The position numbers and the translations under genes are program-made. Below, one piece after another: positions 7,740 to 15,166 of a stretch of DNA of 24,992 bases (its first letter is position 1; each line of letters begins with the position of its first letter). Under the pieces are notes generated by a model. That model made no database searches and was not told the origin of the DNA. It worked only from the letters and a program-made list of their open reading frames with translations. The stretch is from positions 1 to 24,992 of the forward strand of contig DATGLW010000060.1 in NCBI GenBank assembly GCA_035293965.1, written 5' to 3'. This stretch comes from DATGLW01 sp035293965. Its GTDB lineage: Bacteria > Actinomycetota > Acidimicrobiia > Acidimicrobiales > RAAP-2.

Positions 7740-8402
7740 TCACCGCACCGGCTGCTCGCGGCCGGTCCCCGCGCCAGGCTGCTCCCGACCGGGGTTGGTG
7801 CCGGTGACGCCGTCGCCGCCTTCGCCTGTGCCGTCACCGCCCTCGTAGGGGAACCCGAGATCGGGCGCGGTGAGCAAGGCACGGAAGGCGAGGCCCTCGG
7901 CGGCCGCCATGGCGGCAACGGTTCCGCCGCGGTCGACGAGCGCCACGAGGAGGCAGGGCGCGGCGCCCGCCTCGCGCACGGCGCGTGCCGCCTCCAGCAG
8001 GGAGGTGCCGCGGGTGACGGTGTCCTCGGTCACCACCACCCGGTCACCCGGGTCGAGCGCCCCGGCGATCCGGCCGCCGGCACCGTGGTCCTTGTCCTCC
8101 TTGCGGACGCTGAACGCCTTGAGCGCCCTGCCACGGGTGGCGGCCACGCCGGCGGTCACGAAGGCAACCGGGTCGGCGCCCATGGTGAGGCCGCCGATGG
8201 CCGTGGCGTCGTCGGGCACGACCGACAGCACTGCGTCGGCGACGAGCAGCATCGCCTCGGGTCGGCAGACCGTCTGCTTGGCGTCGATGAACCACGTGCT
8301 GCGGCGACCCGACTTGAGCACGAAGTCCCCTCGCCGCACCGCGTGCTCGAGCAGGTGGGCGCGCAGCGCCTCGAAGGCGGTCGGGGGAAGCGGGGCGGTC
8401 AC
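7740..8402 (-). CDS. pyrE: Orotate phosphoribosyltransferase
   Basis: Joins orotate to PRPP to give orotidine 5'-monophosphate, the penultimate step of UMP synthesis, in the cytoplasm. The 220-residue protein has the PRPP-binding motif VVVTEDTVTRGTS (about 122-134), where the paired acidic residues are E126 and D127, and the catalytic-loop pattern VRKEDKDHG (about 99-107). The start is GTG 8402, whose bases overlap the purM TGA as GTGA, so coupled translation is likely. The C-terminal ~25 residues are Gly/Glu-rich with GREQP twice; this tail is longer than usual and probably flexible. A pyrimidine gene at the end of a purine operon balances use of the shared substrate PRPP. The family call is firm. 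Confidence 0.93.
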   Translation of the reverse strand: MTAPLPPTAFEALRAHLLEHAVRRGDFVLKSGRRSTWFIDAKQTVCRPEAMLLVADAVLSVVPDDATAIGGLTMGADPVAFVTAGVAATRGRALKAFSVRKEDKDHGAGGRIAGALDPGDRVVVTEDTVTRGTSLLEAARAVREAGAAPCLLVALVDRGGTVAAMAAAEGLAFRALLTAPDLGFPYEGGDGTGEGGDGVTGTNPGREQPGAGTGREQPVR

Positions 8403-9472
8403 CGGATCGATACTGCACGCTCGCCGGGCACCACCTCGCCCACGGCCACGGCAGGCCTGCCGGCGCGGGCGAGCGCCGTGCACACGGCGTCGCAGGCACC
8501 GGGGTCCGTGACCAGCACCATGCCGAGCCCGAGGTTGAACACCCGCGTCATCTCGCTCTCGGCCACCGGGCCCCGGCGGGCGATCTCGCCGAAGATGGTC
8601 GGCACCTCCCACGTCCCGCGCTCGACGACGGCCCGGGTGCCCTCGGGCAGGACTCGCACCAGGTTGCCCGGGATGCCCCCGCCCGTCACGTGCGCGCACG
8701 CATGGACCCCACCCGGCGCCTCCCGGAGTGCCGCCAGCACAGCGGGCGCGTAGATCACCGAGGGGCGCAACAGCTCTTCCCCGAGCGTGTGCGGCGCCCC
8801 GGGCCAGGCAGGACCCTCGAGGGGCAGGCGTGCCTCCTCCAAGAGGACCCTGCGGGCGAGGGCGTACCCGTTGGCGCGCAGGCCCGGCGAGGACAGGCCG
8901 AGGAGGACGTCGCCCGGGCGGACCCGGTGGGGGCCGAGCTCGAAGCCCCGCTCCACCACGCCCACGGCGAAGCCGGCGAGGTCGACGTCGTCGGGGCCCA
9001 TCGCGCCGGGGTGCTCGGCCGTCTCGCCGCCGAGCAGCGTGCAGCCGGCCTGGGAGCAGCCGTCCGCGATGCCGCGCACCAGCTCCTCGACGCGCTCGGG
9101 CACGAGCCGCCCCGTGGCGACGTAGTCGAGCAGGAAGAGCGGCTCCGCCCCTGCGCACACCAGGTCGTCGACGCACATGGCCACGAGGTCCTGCCCGACC
9201 GTGCCGTAGCGGCCGAGCGCCTTGGCCACCAGCAGCTTGGTGCCGACGCCGTCCGTCGAGGCGACGAGCACCGGCCGGCGGTATCGGTCGGTGTCGAGGG
9301 CGAACAGGCCGGCGAACCCGCCCACGCCGCCCAGGACCTCCCGGCGCTGCGTCGCGGCAGCAAGCTGCGCGATGCGCGCGACGGTGTCGTCGCCGGCCGC
9401 GAGGTCGACGCCCGCCGACGCGTACGTCGACGGCACGCCGGGCGCCCCGTCTCCCTCCGGTAGGTCGGGCAT
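8399..9472 (-). CDS. purM: Phosphoribosylformylglycinamidine cyclo-ligase (AIR synthetase)
   Basis: Fifth step of purine synthesis: ATP-dependent closure of FGAM to aminoimidazole ribotide. The 357-residue protein shows the family landmarks YASAGVD, STDGVGTKLLVA, GGETAEHPG and HVTGGGIPGNL in the expected order. ATG 9472 was chosen because it gives the usual N-terminus and starts seven bases after the purF stop; an in-frame start at 9556 would run 28 codons back into purF. The stop overlaps the pyrE GTG by four bases. Transcription with purF and pyrE is near certain from the spacing. Confidence 0.96.
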   Translation of the reverse strand: MPDLPEGDGAPGVPSTYASAGVDLAAGDDTVARIAQLAAATQRREVLGGVGGFAGLFALDTDRYRRPVLVASTDGVGTKLLVAKALGRYGTVGQDLVAMCVDDLVCAGAEPLFLLDYVATGRLVPERVEELVRGIADGCSQAGCTLLGGETAEHPGAMGPDDVDLAGFAVGVVERGFELGPHRVRPGDVLLGLSSPGLRANGYALARRVLLEEARLPLEGPAWPGAPHTLGEELLRPSVIYAPAVLAALREAPGGVHACAHVTGGGIPGNLVRVLPEGTRAVVERGTWEVPTIFGEIARRGPVAESEMTRVFNLGLGMVLVTDPGACDAVCTALARAGRPAVAVGEVVPGERAVSIR

Positions 9473-9479
9473 CGAACGA

Positions 9480-10967
9480 TCAGACCCCGGGCAACGCACC
9501 CTGGAGAGCTGCCGCGGGCACCGGCCTGGGCTCACCGTCACCCGGGGACTCGACACCTCTTCGGTGCCGCAGGGCCACCGGCACGGGCACCGGGTAGCGG
9601 CCCGTGAGGCAGGCGTTGCAGAAGCCCGCTCCCGGCGCGCCGATGGCGGCTTCGAGGTTGGCCAGGCTGAGGTATGCCAGGGAGTCCACCGCCAGGTAGC
9701 GCTCGATCTCCTCGGGCGTGAGCCGGGCGGCCAGCAGCTCGTCGCGGTCCGGCGTGTCGATGCCGTAGAAGCACGGCCAGCGAAACGGTGGCGACGAGAT
9801 GCGGAGGTGCACCTCCGAGGCGCCCGCCTCGCGCAGCATGGCCACGACCGACCGCACCGTGGTGCTGCGCACCACGGAGTCGTCGACCACGACGAGCCGC
9901 TTGCCTGCCACGTTCTCGCGCAGCGGGTTCAGCTTGCGCCGCACCGCGTCGACCCGGGACTGCTGGTCGGGAGCGATGAACGTGCGGCCGATGTAGCGGT
10001 TCTTGATGAGGCCCTGGCCGTAGGGGATGCCGCTGCGACGGGCAAACCCCTCGGCAGCGGGCACGCCCGAATCGGGCACGCCCATCACGAGGTCGGCGTC
10101 GACGGGGGCCTGCTCGGCCAGCAGCTCACCCATCCGCCGGCGGGCGCCGTGGACCTCCCGTCCGTAGAGGCGGGTGTCGGGGCGGGCGAAGTACACGAAC
10201 TCGAAGACGCACAGGCTCGGGCGGACGTCGCCGGGGTCGAACAACTGCTCGGAGTGCACCCCCGACTCGTCGACGACCACGAGCTCGCCGGGGTCGAGCT
10301 CACGGACGAACGAGGCGCCGATGACGTCGAGGGCGGGCGACTCCGAGGCCAGCACCCATCCTTCGGGGGCGTCGGCAGGACCCAGCCGCCCGAGGCAGAG
10401 CGGACGGAAGCCGTGGGGGTCCCGGACCCCGTAGAGGTGGGTGGGGTCGAGCAGCACGAGGGAGAAGGCGCCCCGGGCGGCCGGCAGGACCGCCCGCAAG
10501 GCCGGGCGCAGGTCGCCCGGCGCCGGCGACCCGGCGTCGGCGTGGTGCCGGGCGAGGAGCTCGGCCAGCACGTCGCTGTCGGTGGGCAGCATGCCGGGGA
10601 GCATCCCGGCCAGGCGCACCAGCTCGTCGGTGTTGGTGAGGTTCCCGTTGTGGCCGAGGGCCAGCTCCCACGAACCGGCGTCGCGATAGACGGGCTGGGC
10701 CGCCATCCAGTCCGAGGCGCCATGCGTGGAGTACCGGGTGTGCCCGATGGCGATGGGCCCGTGCGGCAGCCCCGACAGGGTCCGCTCGTCGAACACCGCC
10801 GTCACGAGGCCCATGTCCTTGACCACCGTGATGCTCTGTCCGTCGCTGACCGCCATGCCGGCGGACTCCTGCCCGCGGTGCTGGAGGGCGTAGATGCCGT
10901 CGAAGGTGAGCTGCGCGACCCCGTAACCGGGCGCGTACACCCCGAAGACCCCGCAGGCTTCCTTCAC
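9480..10967 (-). CDS. purF: Amidophosphoribosyltransferase, iron-sulfur (Bacillus-type)
   Basis: First committed step of purine synthesis: replaces the pyrophosphate of PRPP with ammonia from glutamine. The 495-residue protein starts at GTG 10967 with VKEACGVFGV; cleavage of a four-residue leader would expose nucleophile Cys5. Glutaminase motifs GHTRYSTHG and HNGNLTN and the PRPP loop VVVDDSVVRSTT are present. Four cysteines sit where Bacillus subtilis PurF binds a 4Fe-4S cluster: one in SLCVFEFVYFARPD, one in WPCFYGID and two in FCNACLTG, which points to an oxygen-labile, propeptide-processed enzyme. AGGA lies eight bases before the GTG. The frame stays open far upstream, but that part mirrors other genes. 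I see no convincing promoter in the 261-bp gap 10968-11228, which mainly holds a 14-bp repeat array. Confidence 0.96.
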   Translation of the reverse strand: MKEACGVFGVYAPGYGVAQLTFDGIYALQHRGQESAGMAVSDGQSITVVKDMGLVTAVFDERTLSGLPHGPIAIGHTRYSTHGASDWMAAQPVYRDAGSWELALGHNGNLTNTDELVRLAGMLPGMLPTDSDVLAELLARHHADAGSPAPGDLRPALRAVLPAARGAFSLVLLDPTHLYGVRDPHGFRPLCLGRLGPADAPEGWVLASESPALDVIGASFVRELDPGELVVVDESGVHSEQLFDPGDVRPSLCVFEFVYFARPDTRLYGREVHGARRRMGELLAEQAPVDADLVMGVPDSGVPAAEGFARRSGIPYGQGLIKNRYIGRTFIAPDQQSRVDAVRRKLNPLRENVAGKRLVVVDDSVVRSTTVRSVVAMLREAGASEVHLRISSPPFRWPCFYGIDTPDRDELLAARLTPEEIERYLAVDSLAYLSLANLEAAIGAPGAGFCNACLTGRYPVPVPVALRHRRGVESPGDGEPRPVPAAALQGALPGV

Positions 10968-11096
10968 CGTCCGGTCCTGTGCCCCATTCGCGCTCTCGCC
11001 CGCGACGCCTCGGCAGGCGGCCAGCGGCGGGCGATCGTGTGCTGGCCGTAGTCTCGCACAGCCACGGTACCGGGGATGCCGGGCGCTGCCGCCGCC

Positions 11097-11180
11097 CGCG
11101 TGCCCCGCCCGGTGTGCCCCTCCCGGTGTGCCCCTCCCGGTGTGCCCTGCCCGGTGTGCTTCGCCCGGTGTGCCCTCCCA
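11097..11180. repeat. 14-bp minisatellite between purF and the PHP gene
   Basis: Five head-to-tail 14-bp units run from 11111 to 11180. The first two are identical (GGTGTGCCCCTCCC) and the next three differ at one to four positions. A more degenerate sixth copy lies at 11097-11110. It sits in the divergent gap, 130-213 bases upstream of the purF start. There are no spacers, so it is not a CRISPR array. A role in regulation is possible; slippage-prone junk is equally possible. Confidence 0.85.
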
Positions 11181-11213
11181 GTGTCGCGGGCCTGCTTCGG
11201 CCTCGTCCCTCGC

Positions 11214-11219
11214 TAGCGT
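11214..11219 (+). promoter_or_regulatory. Candidate -10 box for a leaderless PHP transcript
   Basis: TAGCGT fits the actinobacterial TAnnnT -10 pattern and ends nine bases before GTG 11229. No ribosome-binding sequence precedes that GTG, so the mRNA may begin at or next to the start codon. No good -35 box is visible. Confidence 0.4.
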
Positions 11220-11228
11220 GGGCAGACG

Positions 11229-12071
11229 GTGATCGACCTCCACACCCACTCGGTCGCGTCCGACGGCACCGAACCGCCCGAACGGGTGGTCGAGCTGGCG
11301 GCCGAAGCCGGCTGTTCGGCGGTGGCCCTCACCGACCACGACACCCTGGCCGGTCTGGCTGCGGCCGGCCGGCGGGCAGCGGAGCTCGGGGTCGACCTGG
11401 TGCCGGGCTGCGAGGTCTCCTGCGCCTTCCGCGGAGGCAGCGCGCACGTGCTGGTCTACTTCGTCGGCGACGGTGACGGGCCCTTCCAGGCCGAGCTTGC
11501 CCGCCTCCGCGGCGACCGGGTGGCGCGCAACCGCAGGCTGGCGGCCCGTCTCGCGGACCTCGGGCTCGACGTGTCCTACGACGAGGCGGTGGCCGAGGCG
11601 GCATCCGAGGAGAGCCTGGGCCGCCCGCACTTCGCCGCGCTGCTCGTCCGCAAGGGTGCAGCGGCGTCGCTGCCCGACGCCTTCGACCGCTGGCTCGGCG
11701 AGGGGCGCCCGGCCTACGTCCCCAAGGAGCGAGTGACCCCCGAGGTCGTCGCCACGCTGGCACGGGCCTCCGGGGGCGTGGCCGTGCTCGCCCACCCCCT
11801 CTCGCTCGGCCTCGGAGCAGGGGATCTCGAGGCGGCGGTCGGCGAGCTCGCCCAAGCCGGCCTGGCCGGCATCGAGGCCTACTACGGCGACTACGCGCCC
11901 GAGGACCGCCAGGGCCTGGCTCGTCTGGCCGCGTCCCACGGGCTGGTGGCCACCGGCGGCAGCGACCACCACGGCGAGGTGAAGCCGGACCTGGCAGTCG
12001 GGACGGGGCGGGGGGACCTGGCGGTCCCCGACCGGGTGCTGGCGGACCTCTCCGCCCGGCGCCCCGGCTGA
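11229..12071 (+). CDS. PHP-domain metal-dependent phosphoesterase
   Basis: A 280-residue PHP-family hydrolase. Metal-binding residues are visible: H5 and H7 (DLHTHS), D12, H37 in LTDHDT, E62 in GCEVS, H73, H134 (GRPHF), H189 (AHP), and D246/H247 (GGSDHHGE). The set and size match stand-alone PHP proteins of the YciV/RNase AM type, which hydrolyse nucleotide 3',5'-bisphosphates or trim RNA 5' ends. Substrate assignment here is only by family resemblance. The start is GTG 11229, giving the canonical N-terminus MIDLHTHS. The gene lies on the plus strand inside an otherwise minus-strand purine block, divergent from purF and convergent with purL (103-bp gap with no clear terminator). Nearby purine genes fit a nucleotide-related role but do not prove it. 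Confidence 0.9.
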   Translation: MIDLHTHSVASDGTEPPERVVELAAEAGCSAVALTDHDTLAGLAAAGRRAAELGVDLVPGCEVSCAFRGGSAHVLVYFVGDGDGPFQAELARLRGDRVARNRRLAARLADLGLDVSYDEAVAEAASEESLGRPHFAALLVRKGAAASLPDAFDRWLGEGRPAYVPKERVTPEVVATLARASGGVAVLAHPLSLGLGAGDLEAAVGELAQAGLAGIEAYYGDYAPEDRQGLARLAASHGLVATGGSDHHGEVKPDLAVGTGRGDLAVPDRVLADLSARRPG

Positions 12072-12174
12072 CCGCCATCTCCTGCGCGGCGCCCCCCGGC
12101 CGGCCCCTCCCCCGGCATCGCCGACCGGCCCCTGGTGCGATCCGAGGGTGGCCCGGCCCGCGAGCGCCGCCGCG

Positions 12175-14514
12175 TCAGCCGGCCCGGTCGAGGGCGACCG
12201 GCAGGGCCTCCGCCCGGGCCTCGCGAACGGCGGCGAGGGGGAGGTCCACGAGCCCCGCCACCACCAGGCGGTCCCCACCGGCGCGCCCGACGACCTGCGC
12301 CGGCACGCCGGCCGCGCGCGCCGCCGCCAGCAGCGCTGCGGGGTCGGCGGTGGCAGCCACGATCCGCGAGGGCAACTCGGTGAACAGCTCGGCGTGACCC
12401 TCGATCCCCTCCACCACGCAGCCGCAGCCGGCGACGTCTGCCATCTCGGCCAGGGCCAGTGCGAGACCCCCGCCCGACACGTCGTGCACGCCGGCCAGCA
12501 GGCTGTCGCCACCGCCCACGGCGTCTGCCACGAGGCCGGCCACGAAGGCGGTCACCCGCCGGTGGGCAGCGAGGTCGAGTTCGGGCAGCCGCCCGTGCCG
12601 GTGGTTCCTGACCTCCACCGCCCAACGGCTCGCGCCGAGCGGGTACGGCTGTGCACCCGCGGCCCGGCGTGCCCCGAGCACGACGAGGGCGTCACCCCGG
12701 CGCCACCCCATCCCGGGGGGCCGCTGGCGGAGCACGGGCACCAGGCCGAGCACCCCGAGGACGGGCGCCGGGTCGATGTCGGCGCCGCCGCTCTCGTTGT
12801 AGAGGCTGACGTTGCCCCCGATGACCGGCAACCCGAGGGCGCGGCACGCCTCGCCCAGCCCGTCGATGGCCTCCGACAGCTGCCACATGACCTCGGGGTG
12901 CTCGGGGTTGCCGAAGTTGAGGCAATTGACCACCGCCACCGGGGTCGCCCCGACGCAGGCCAGGTTGGCCGTGGACTCGGCGAGCACGAGGGCCGTGCCC
13001 CGCCTCGGGTCCAGGGCGCACCACCGGGGGCTCGAGTCGGTGACGACCGCCACCCCGGCATCGCTCGGGGGGAGCCCGGGCCCGGCCAGACGGAGGAGTG
13101 CGGCGTCCCCCCCGGGACCCACCACGGTGTTGAGGAACAGCTGATGGTCGTACTGGCGCCAGACCCAGGCAGGGTCAACCAGCAGCGAGAGCAGGTCGGC
13201 ACCGCAGTCGCCGGGCGCCTCGAGCGCACCGGGATCCTCGGCGGTGCGGCGCTCGAGATCGGGGGGTGGCGCCATGGGGCGGTCGTAGAGGGGGGCGCCC
13301 TCGGTGAGCGACGCCGCCGGCACGTCGGCCAGGACCGGCCCGTCGATGCCGTCGCGCACCCGGAGGCGCCCGACCGGCCCGCCACGGTCCGCGCCAGAGC
13401 CGCCGGGCCCCGCGGGCGGCGTTCCACCGGCGGCCGTGCCGGGCGGCTCGGGTTCGGTGACCCGGCCGACGACGGTCGCCCGGACCTCCCAGCGATCGCA
13501 CACCTCGGCGACCGCCGGCCAGTCCTCCGGGGCGACCACGGCCAGCATCCGCTCCTGGCTCTCGCTCGTCATGACCTCCCAGGGCGCCATGTCCGGTTCG
13601 CGCCGGGGGACCGCGGTCACGTCGAGGTCCATGCCGACCCCCCCGCGGGTGGCCGTCTCGCTCGCGGCGCAGGCGAGGCCGGCGCCACCCAGGTCCTGGA
13701 TCCCCACGACCAAGCCGGCGTCGAGGAGCGACAGGCATGCCTCGATCAGGCGCTTCTCCTCGAAGGGGTCGCCCACCTGCACGCTGGGGCGCTTGGCGTC
13801 GTCGTCGGGTGCGCCGCCCGGCGCGCCGTCGAACCCCGCGGAGGCCAGCACGCTCACCCCGCCGATGCCGTCGCGCCCCGTGGTGGCGCCGAGGAGGACG
13901 ACCAGGTTCCCCGGGCCCGACGCTCGGCCGAGCACGAGGCGCTCGGCCGGCAGCGCGCCCAGGCACAGCACGTTGACGAGGGGGTTCTGGGCGAAGCAGG
14001 GGTCGAACGTGAGCTCGCCACCGACGGTTGGGACCCCGACCGAGTTGCCGTAGCTCGAGATCCCCGACACCACCCCCTCGACCAGCCATCGCTGGCGGGC
14101 GTCGTCGAGCGGTCCGAAGAACAGCGGGTCCATGAGGGCGAGCGGCCGGGCGCCCATGGTGAACACGTCGCGCAGGATCCCCCCGACCCCGGTGGCCGCG
14201 CCCTGGTGCGGCTCGATGGCCGAGGGGTGGTTGTGGCTCTCGATCCGGATGGCCACCGCGATGCCATCGCCGGCGTCGACCACGCCCGCGTTCTCCCCCG
14301 GCCCGACCAGGACCCGGGGGCCCTCGGTGGGCAGACGACGAAGGTGGAGCCGAGACGACTTGTAGGAGCAGTGCTCGCTCCACATCACCGCGTACATGGC
14401 CAGCTCGAGACGGTTCGGCGCCCGGCCGAGCAGCTCGACGATGCGATCCAGCTCGTCGTCGGTGAGCCCCAGGGAGCGGTGGAGCGGCTCGGGTTCGCGC
14501 TCCTCGGACGGCAC
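12175..14514 (-). CDS. purL: Phosphoribosylformylglycinamidine synthase, small PurL subunit
   Basis: Synthetase subunit of the three-part FGAM synthase: with PurQ (ammonia source) and PurS (linker) it converts FGAR to FGAM using ATP, the fourth purine step. The 779-residue length is that of the small bacterial PurL rather than the ~1300-residue fused form, and both partner genes are present upstream in the block. Visible motifs include WSEHCSYKSS (H48), GPGENAGVVDAGDG, the metal/ATP-site RIESHNHPSAIEP, GAATGVGGILRD, and a second-half GGNVSLYNESGG. GTG 14514 was chosen because VPSEER precedes the family-like LTDDELDRIVE start; the frame remains open to 14808, but that stretch is AT-richer intergenic sequence plus the small basic gene. 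There is no ribosome site before the GTG. A -10-like TAGGTT seven bases upstream suggests a leaderless mRNA. purL is separated from purQ by the plus-strand small gene. Confidence 0.95.
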   Translation of the reverse strand: MPSEEREPEPLHRSLGLTDDELDRIVELLGRAPNRLELAMYAVMWSEHCSYKSSRLHLRRLPTEGPRVLVGPGENAGVVDAGDGIAVAIRIESHNHPSAIEPHQGAATGVGGILRDVFTMGARPLALMDPLFFGPLDDARQRWLVEGVVSGISSYGNSVGVPTVGGELTFDPCFAQNPLVNVLCLGALPAERLVLGRASGPGNLVVLLGATTGRDGIGGVSVLASAGFDGAPGGAPDDDAKRPSVQVGDPFEEKRLIEACLSLLDAGLVVGIQDLGGAGLACAASETATRGGVGMDLDVTAVPRREPDMAPWEVMTSESQERMLAVVAPEDWPAVAEVCDRWEVRATVVGRVTEPEPPGTAAGGTPPAGPGGSGADRGGPVGRLRVRDGIDGPVLADVPAASLTEGAPLYDRPMAPPPDLERRTAEDPGALEAPGDCGADLLSLLVDPAWVWRQYDHQLFLNTVVGPGGDAALLRLAGPGLPPSDAGVAVVTDSSPRWCALDPRRGTALVLAESTANLACVGATPVAVVNCLNFGNPEHPEVMWQLSEAIDGLGEACRALGLPVIGGNVSLYNESGGADIDPAPVLGVLGLVPVLRQRPPGMGWRRGDALVVLGARRAAGAQPYPLGASRWAVEVRNHRHGRLPELDLAAHRRVTAFVAGLVADAVGGGDSLLAGVHDVSGGGLALALAEMADVAGCGCVVEGIEGHAELFTELPSRIVAATADPAALLAAARAAGVPAQVVGRAGGDRLVVAGLVDLPLAAVREARAEALPVALDRAG

Positions 14515-14521
14515 GCCCGAC

Positions 14522-14527
14522 AACCTA
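14522..14527 (-). promoter_or_regulatory. Candidate -10 box for purL (possibly leaderless)
   Basis: On the minus strand TAGGTT (14527-14522) fits TAnnnT and ends seven bases before the purL GTG, placing transcription start at or beside the start codon. No clear -35 box is present at 16-19 bases. purL needs its own promoter because a plus-strand gene separates it from purQ. Confidence 0.4.
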
Positions 14528-14593
14528 CCCGCCGACGGTCCTGCGGTTTGCACAATGGCGAGCGCCCCGAAGAGTAAAATGGGTATTTCGCAC

Positions 14594-14604
14594 ACGACGG
14601 TCGT
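14594..14604. promoter_or_regulatory. 11-bp palindrome in the purL/small-gene divergent region
   Basis: ACGAC-G-GTCGT is a perfect inverted repeat, 57 bases upstream of the plus-strand -35 box and 80 bases upstream of purL. It could be an operator serving either gene, but it is short enough to be chance in this composition. Confidence 0.25.
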
Positions 14605-14660
14605 CCCACAATCCGAGCTCGCGCCCATTGCACGTTCACGATGTCGGAGGTTCCGCGGTA

Positions 14661-14689
14661 TTGTCGGAATCGACCACCTCGGATATGCA
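14661..14689 (+). promoter_or_regulatory. Promoter of the small basic protein gene
   Basis: TTGTCG (14661-14666), a 17-base spacer and TATGCA (14684-14689) make the best -35/-10 pair in the window. It lies in one of the few AT-richer patches (about 14560-14740). Transcription would begin near 14696, giving a leader of about 45 bases that includes the ribosome-site-like GGAAAG at 14726-14731. Confidence 0.6.
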
Positions 14690-14740
14690 TCGAACTTCGG
14701 AGAAAGAACGCCACCAGGCACGGACGGAAAGATGGTGATG

Positions 14741-15166
14741 ATGCCCAAGGAGAGAACCCGTACGACGCGACGCTCGATGACGGCCGAGCACAAGGCAGCG
14801 CTGGCCAAGGGGCGTGAGGAGGGTCTCGCCGTGCGCCGCTATCTCGAGGCGCTCGAGTCGTCGCGGCCCAAGCGTGGCCGCAAGCGCACCGCCGCATCGA
14901 TCGACCGCAAGCTCGCCGCAATCGAGGCCCGGCTGGCGTCGGCCGACCCGCTCACGCGCCTGCATCTCTTGCAGGAACAGAAGGACCTGGCCGAGGAACG
15001 CTCGCGCATGGGGGACGTGCGCGACCTCACCGATCTCGAGCGTCAGTTCGTCAAGGTCGCCAAGTCCTACGGCGAGCGCAAGGGCATCACCTACGGAACC
15101 TGGCGCTCGGCCGGCGTCAGTGCCGCCGTGCTCCAGCGGGCTGGGATCCCCCGCACCCGGGGCTGA
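14741..15166 (+). CDS. Small basic conserved-looking protein of unknown function
   Basis: A 141-residue protein, rich in Arg/Lys, that I do not recognise. It has a basic N-terminus (KERTRTTRR), a predicted helix, then RPKRGRKR (about residues 43-50), whose GR core flanked by basic residues resembles an AT-hook or nuclear-type basic patch. A long charged helix with coiled-coil character follows (about 52-90). It ends with DLERQFVKVAKSYGERKG, ITYGTWRSAGVSAAVLQRAGI and a short basic tail. ATG codons at 14732, 14738 and 14741 share the frame; GGAAAG at 14726-14731 best serves 14738 or 14741. It has its own promoter, lies opposite to the purine genes, and its last 50 bases overlap the end of purQ tail to tail. 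A nucleic-acid-binding or nucleoid role is a guess from charge and motif only. Confidence 0.8.
   Translation: MPKERTRTTRRSMTAEHKAALAKGREEGLAVRRYLEALESSRPKRGRKRTAASIDRKLAAIEARLASADPLTRLHLLQEQKDLAEERSRMGDVRDLTDLERQFVKVAKSYGERKGITYGTWRSAGVSAAVLQRAGIPRTRG

Noticed and set aside
11097..11180. CRISPR-like direct repeat array
   Set aside because: Units are 14 bp, directly adjacent, diverged and without spacers; no cas gene is nearby.
12072..12174. Intrinsic terminator between the PHP gene and purL
   Set aside because: Only general GC-rich self-complementarity is present, with no defined stem followed by T residues.
10968..12512. Minus-strand extension of the purF frame by more than 500 codons upstream
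   Set aside because: PurF must begin just before CGVFGV for propeptide cleavage; the upstream part mirrors the PHP gene and the purL frame and includes the 14-bp repeats.
12148..14577. A plus-strand open frame of about 800 codons opposite purL
   Set aside because: Low-complexity His/Arg/Gly translation with no motif; purL on the minus strand matches its family throughout.
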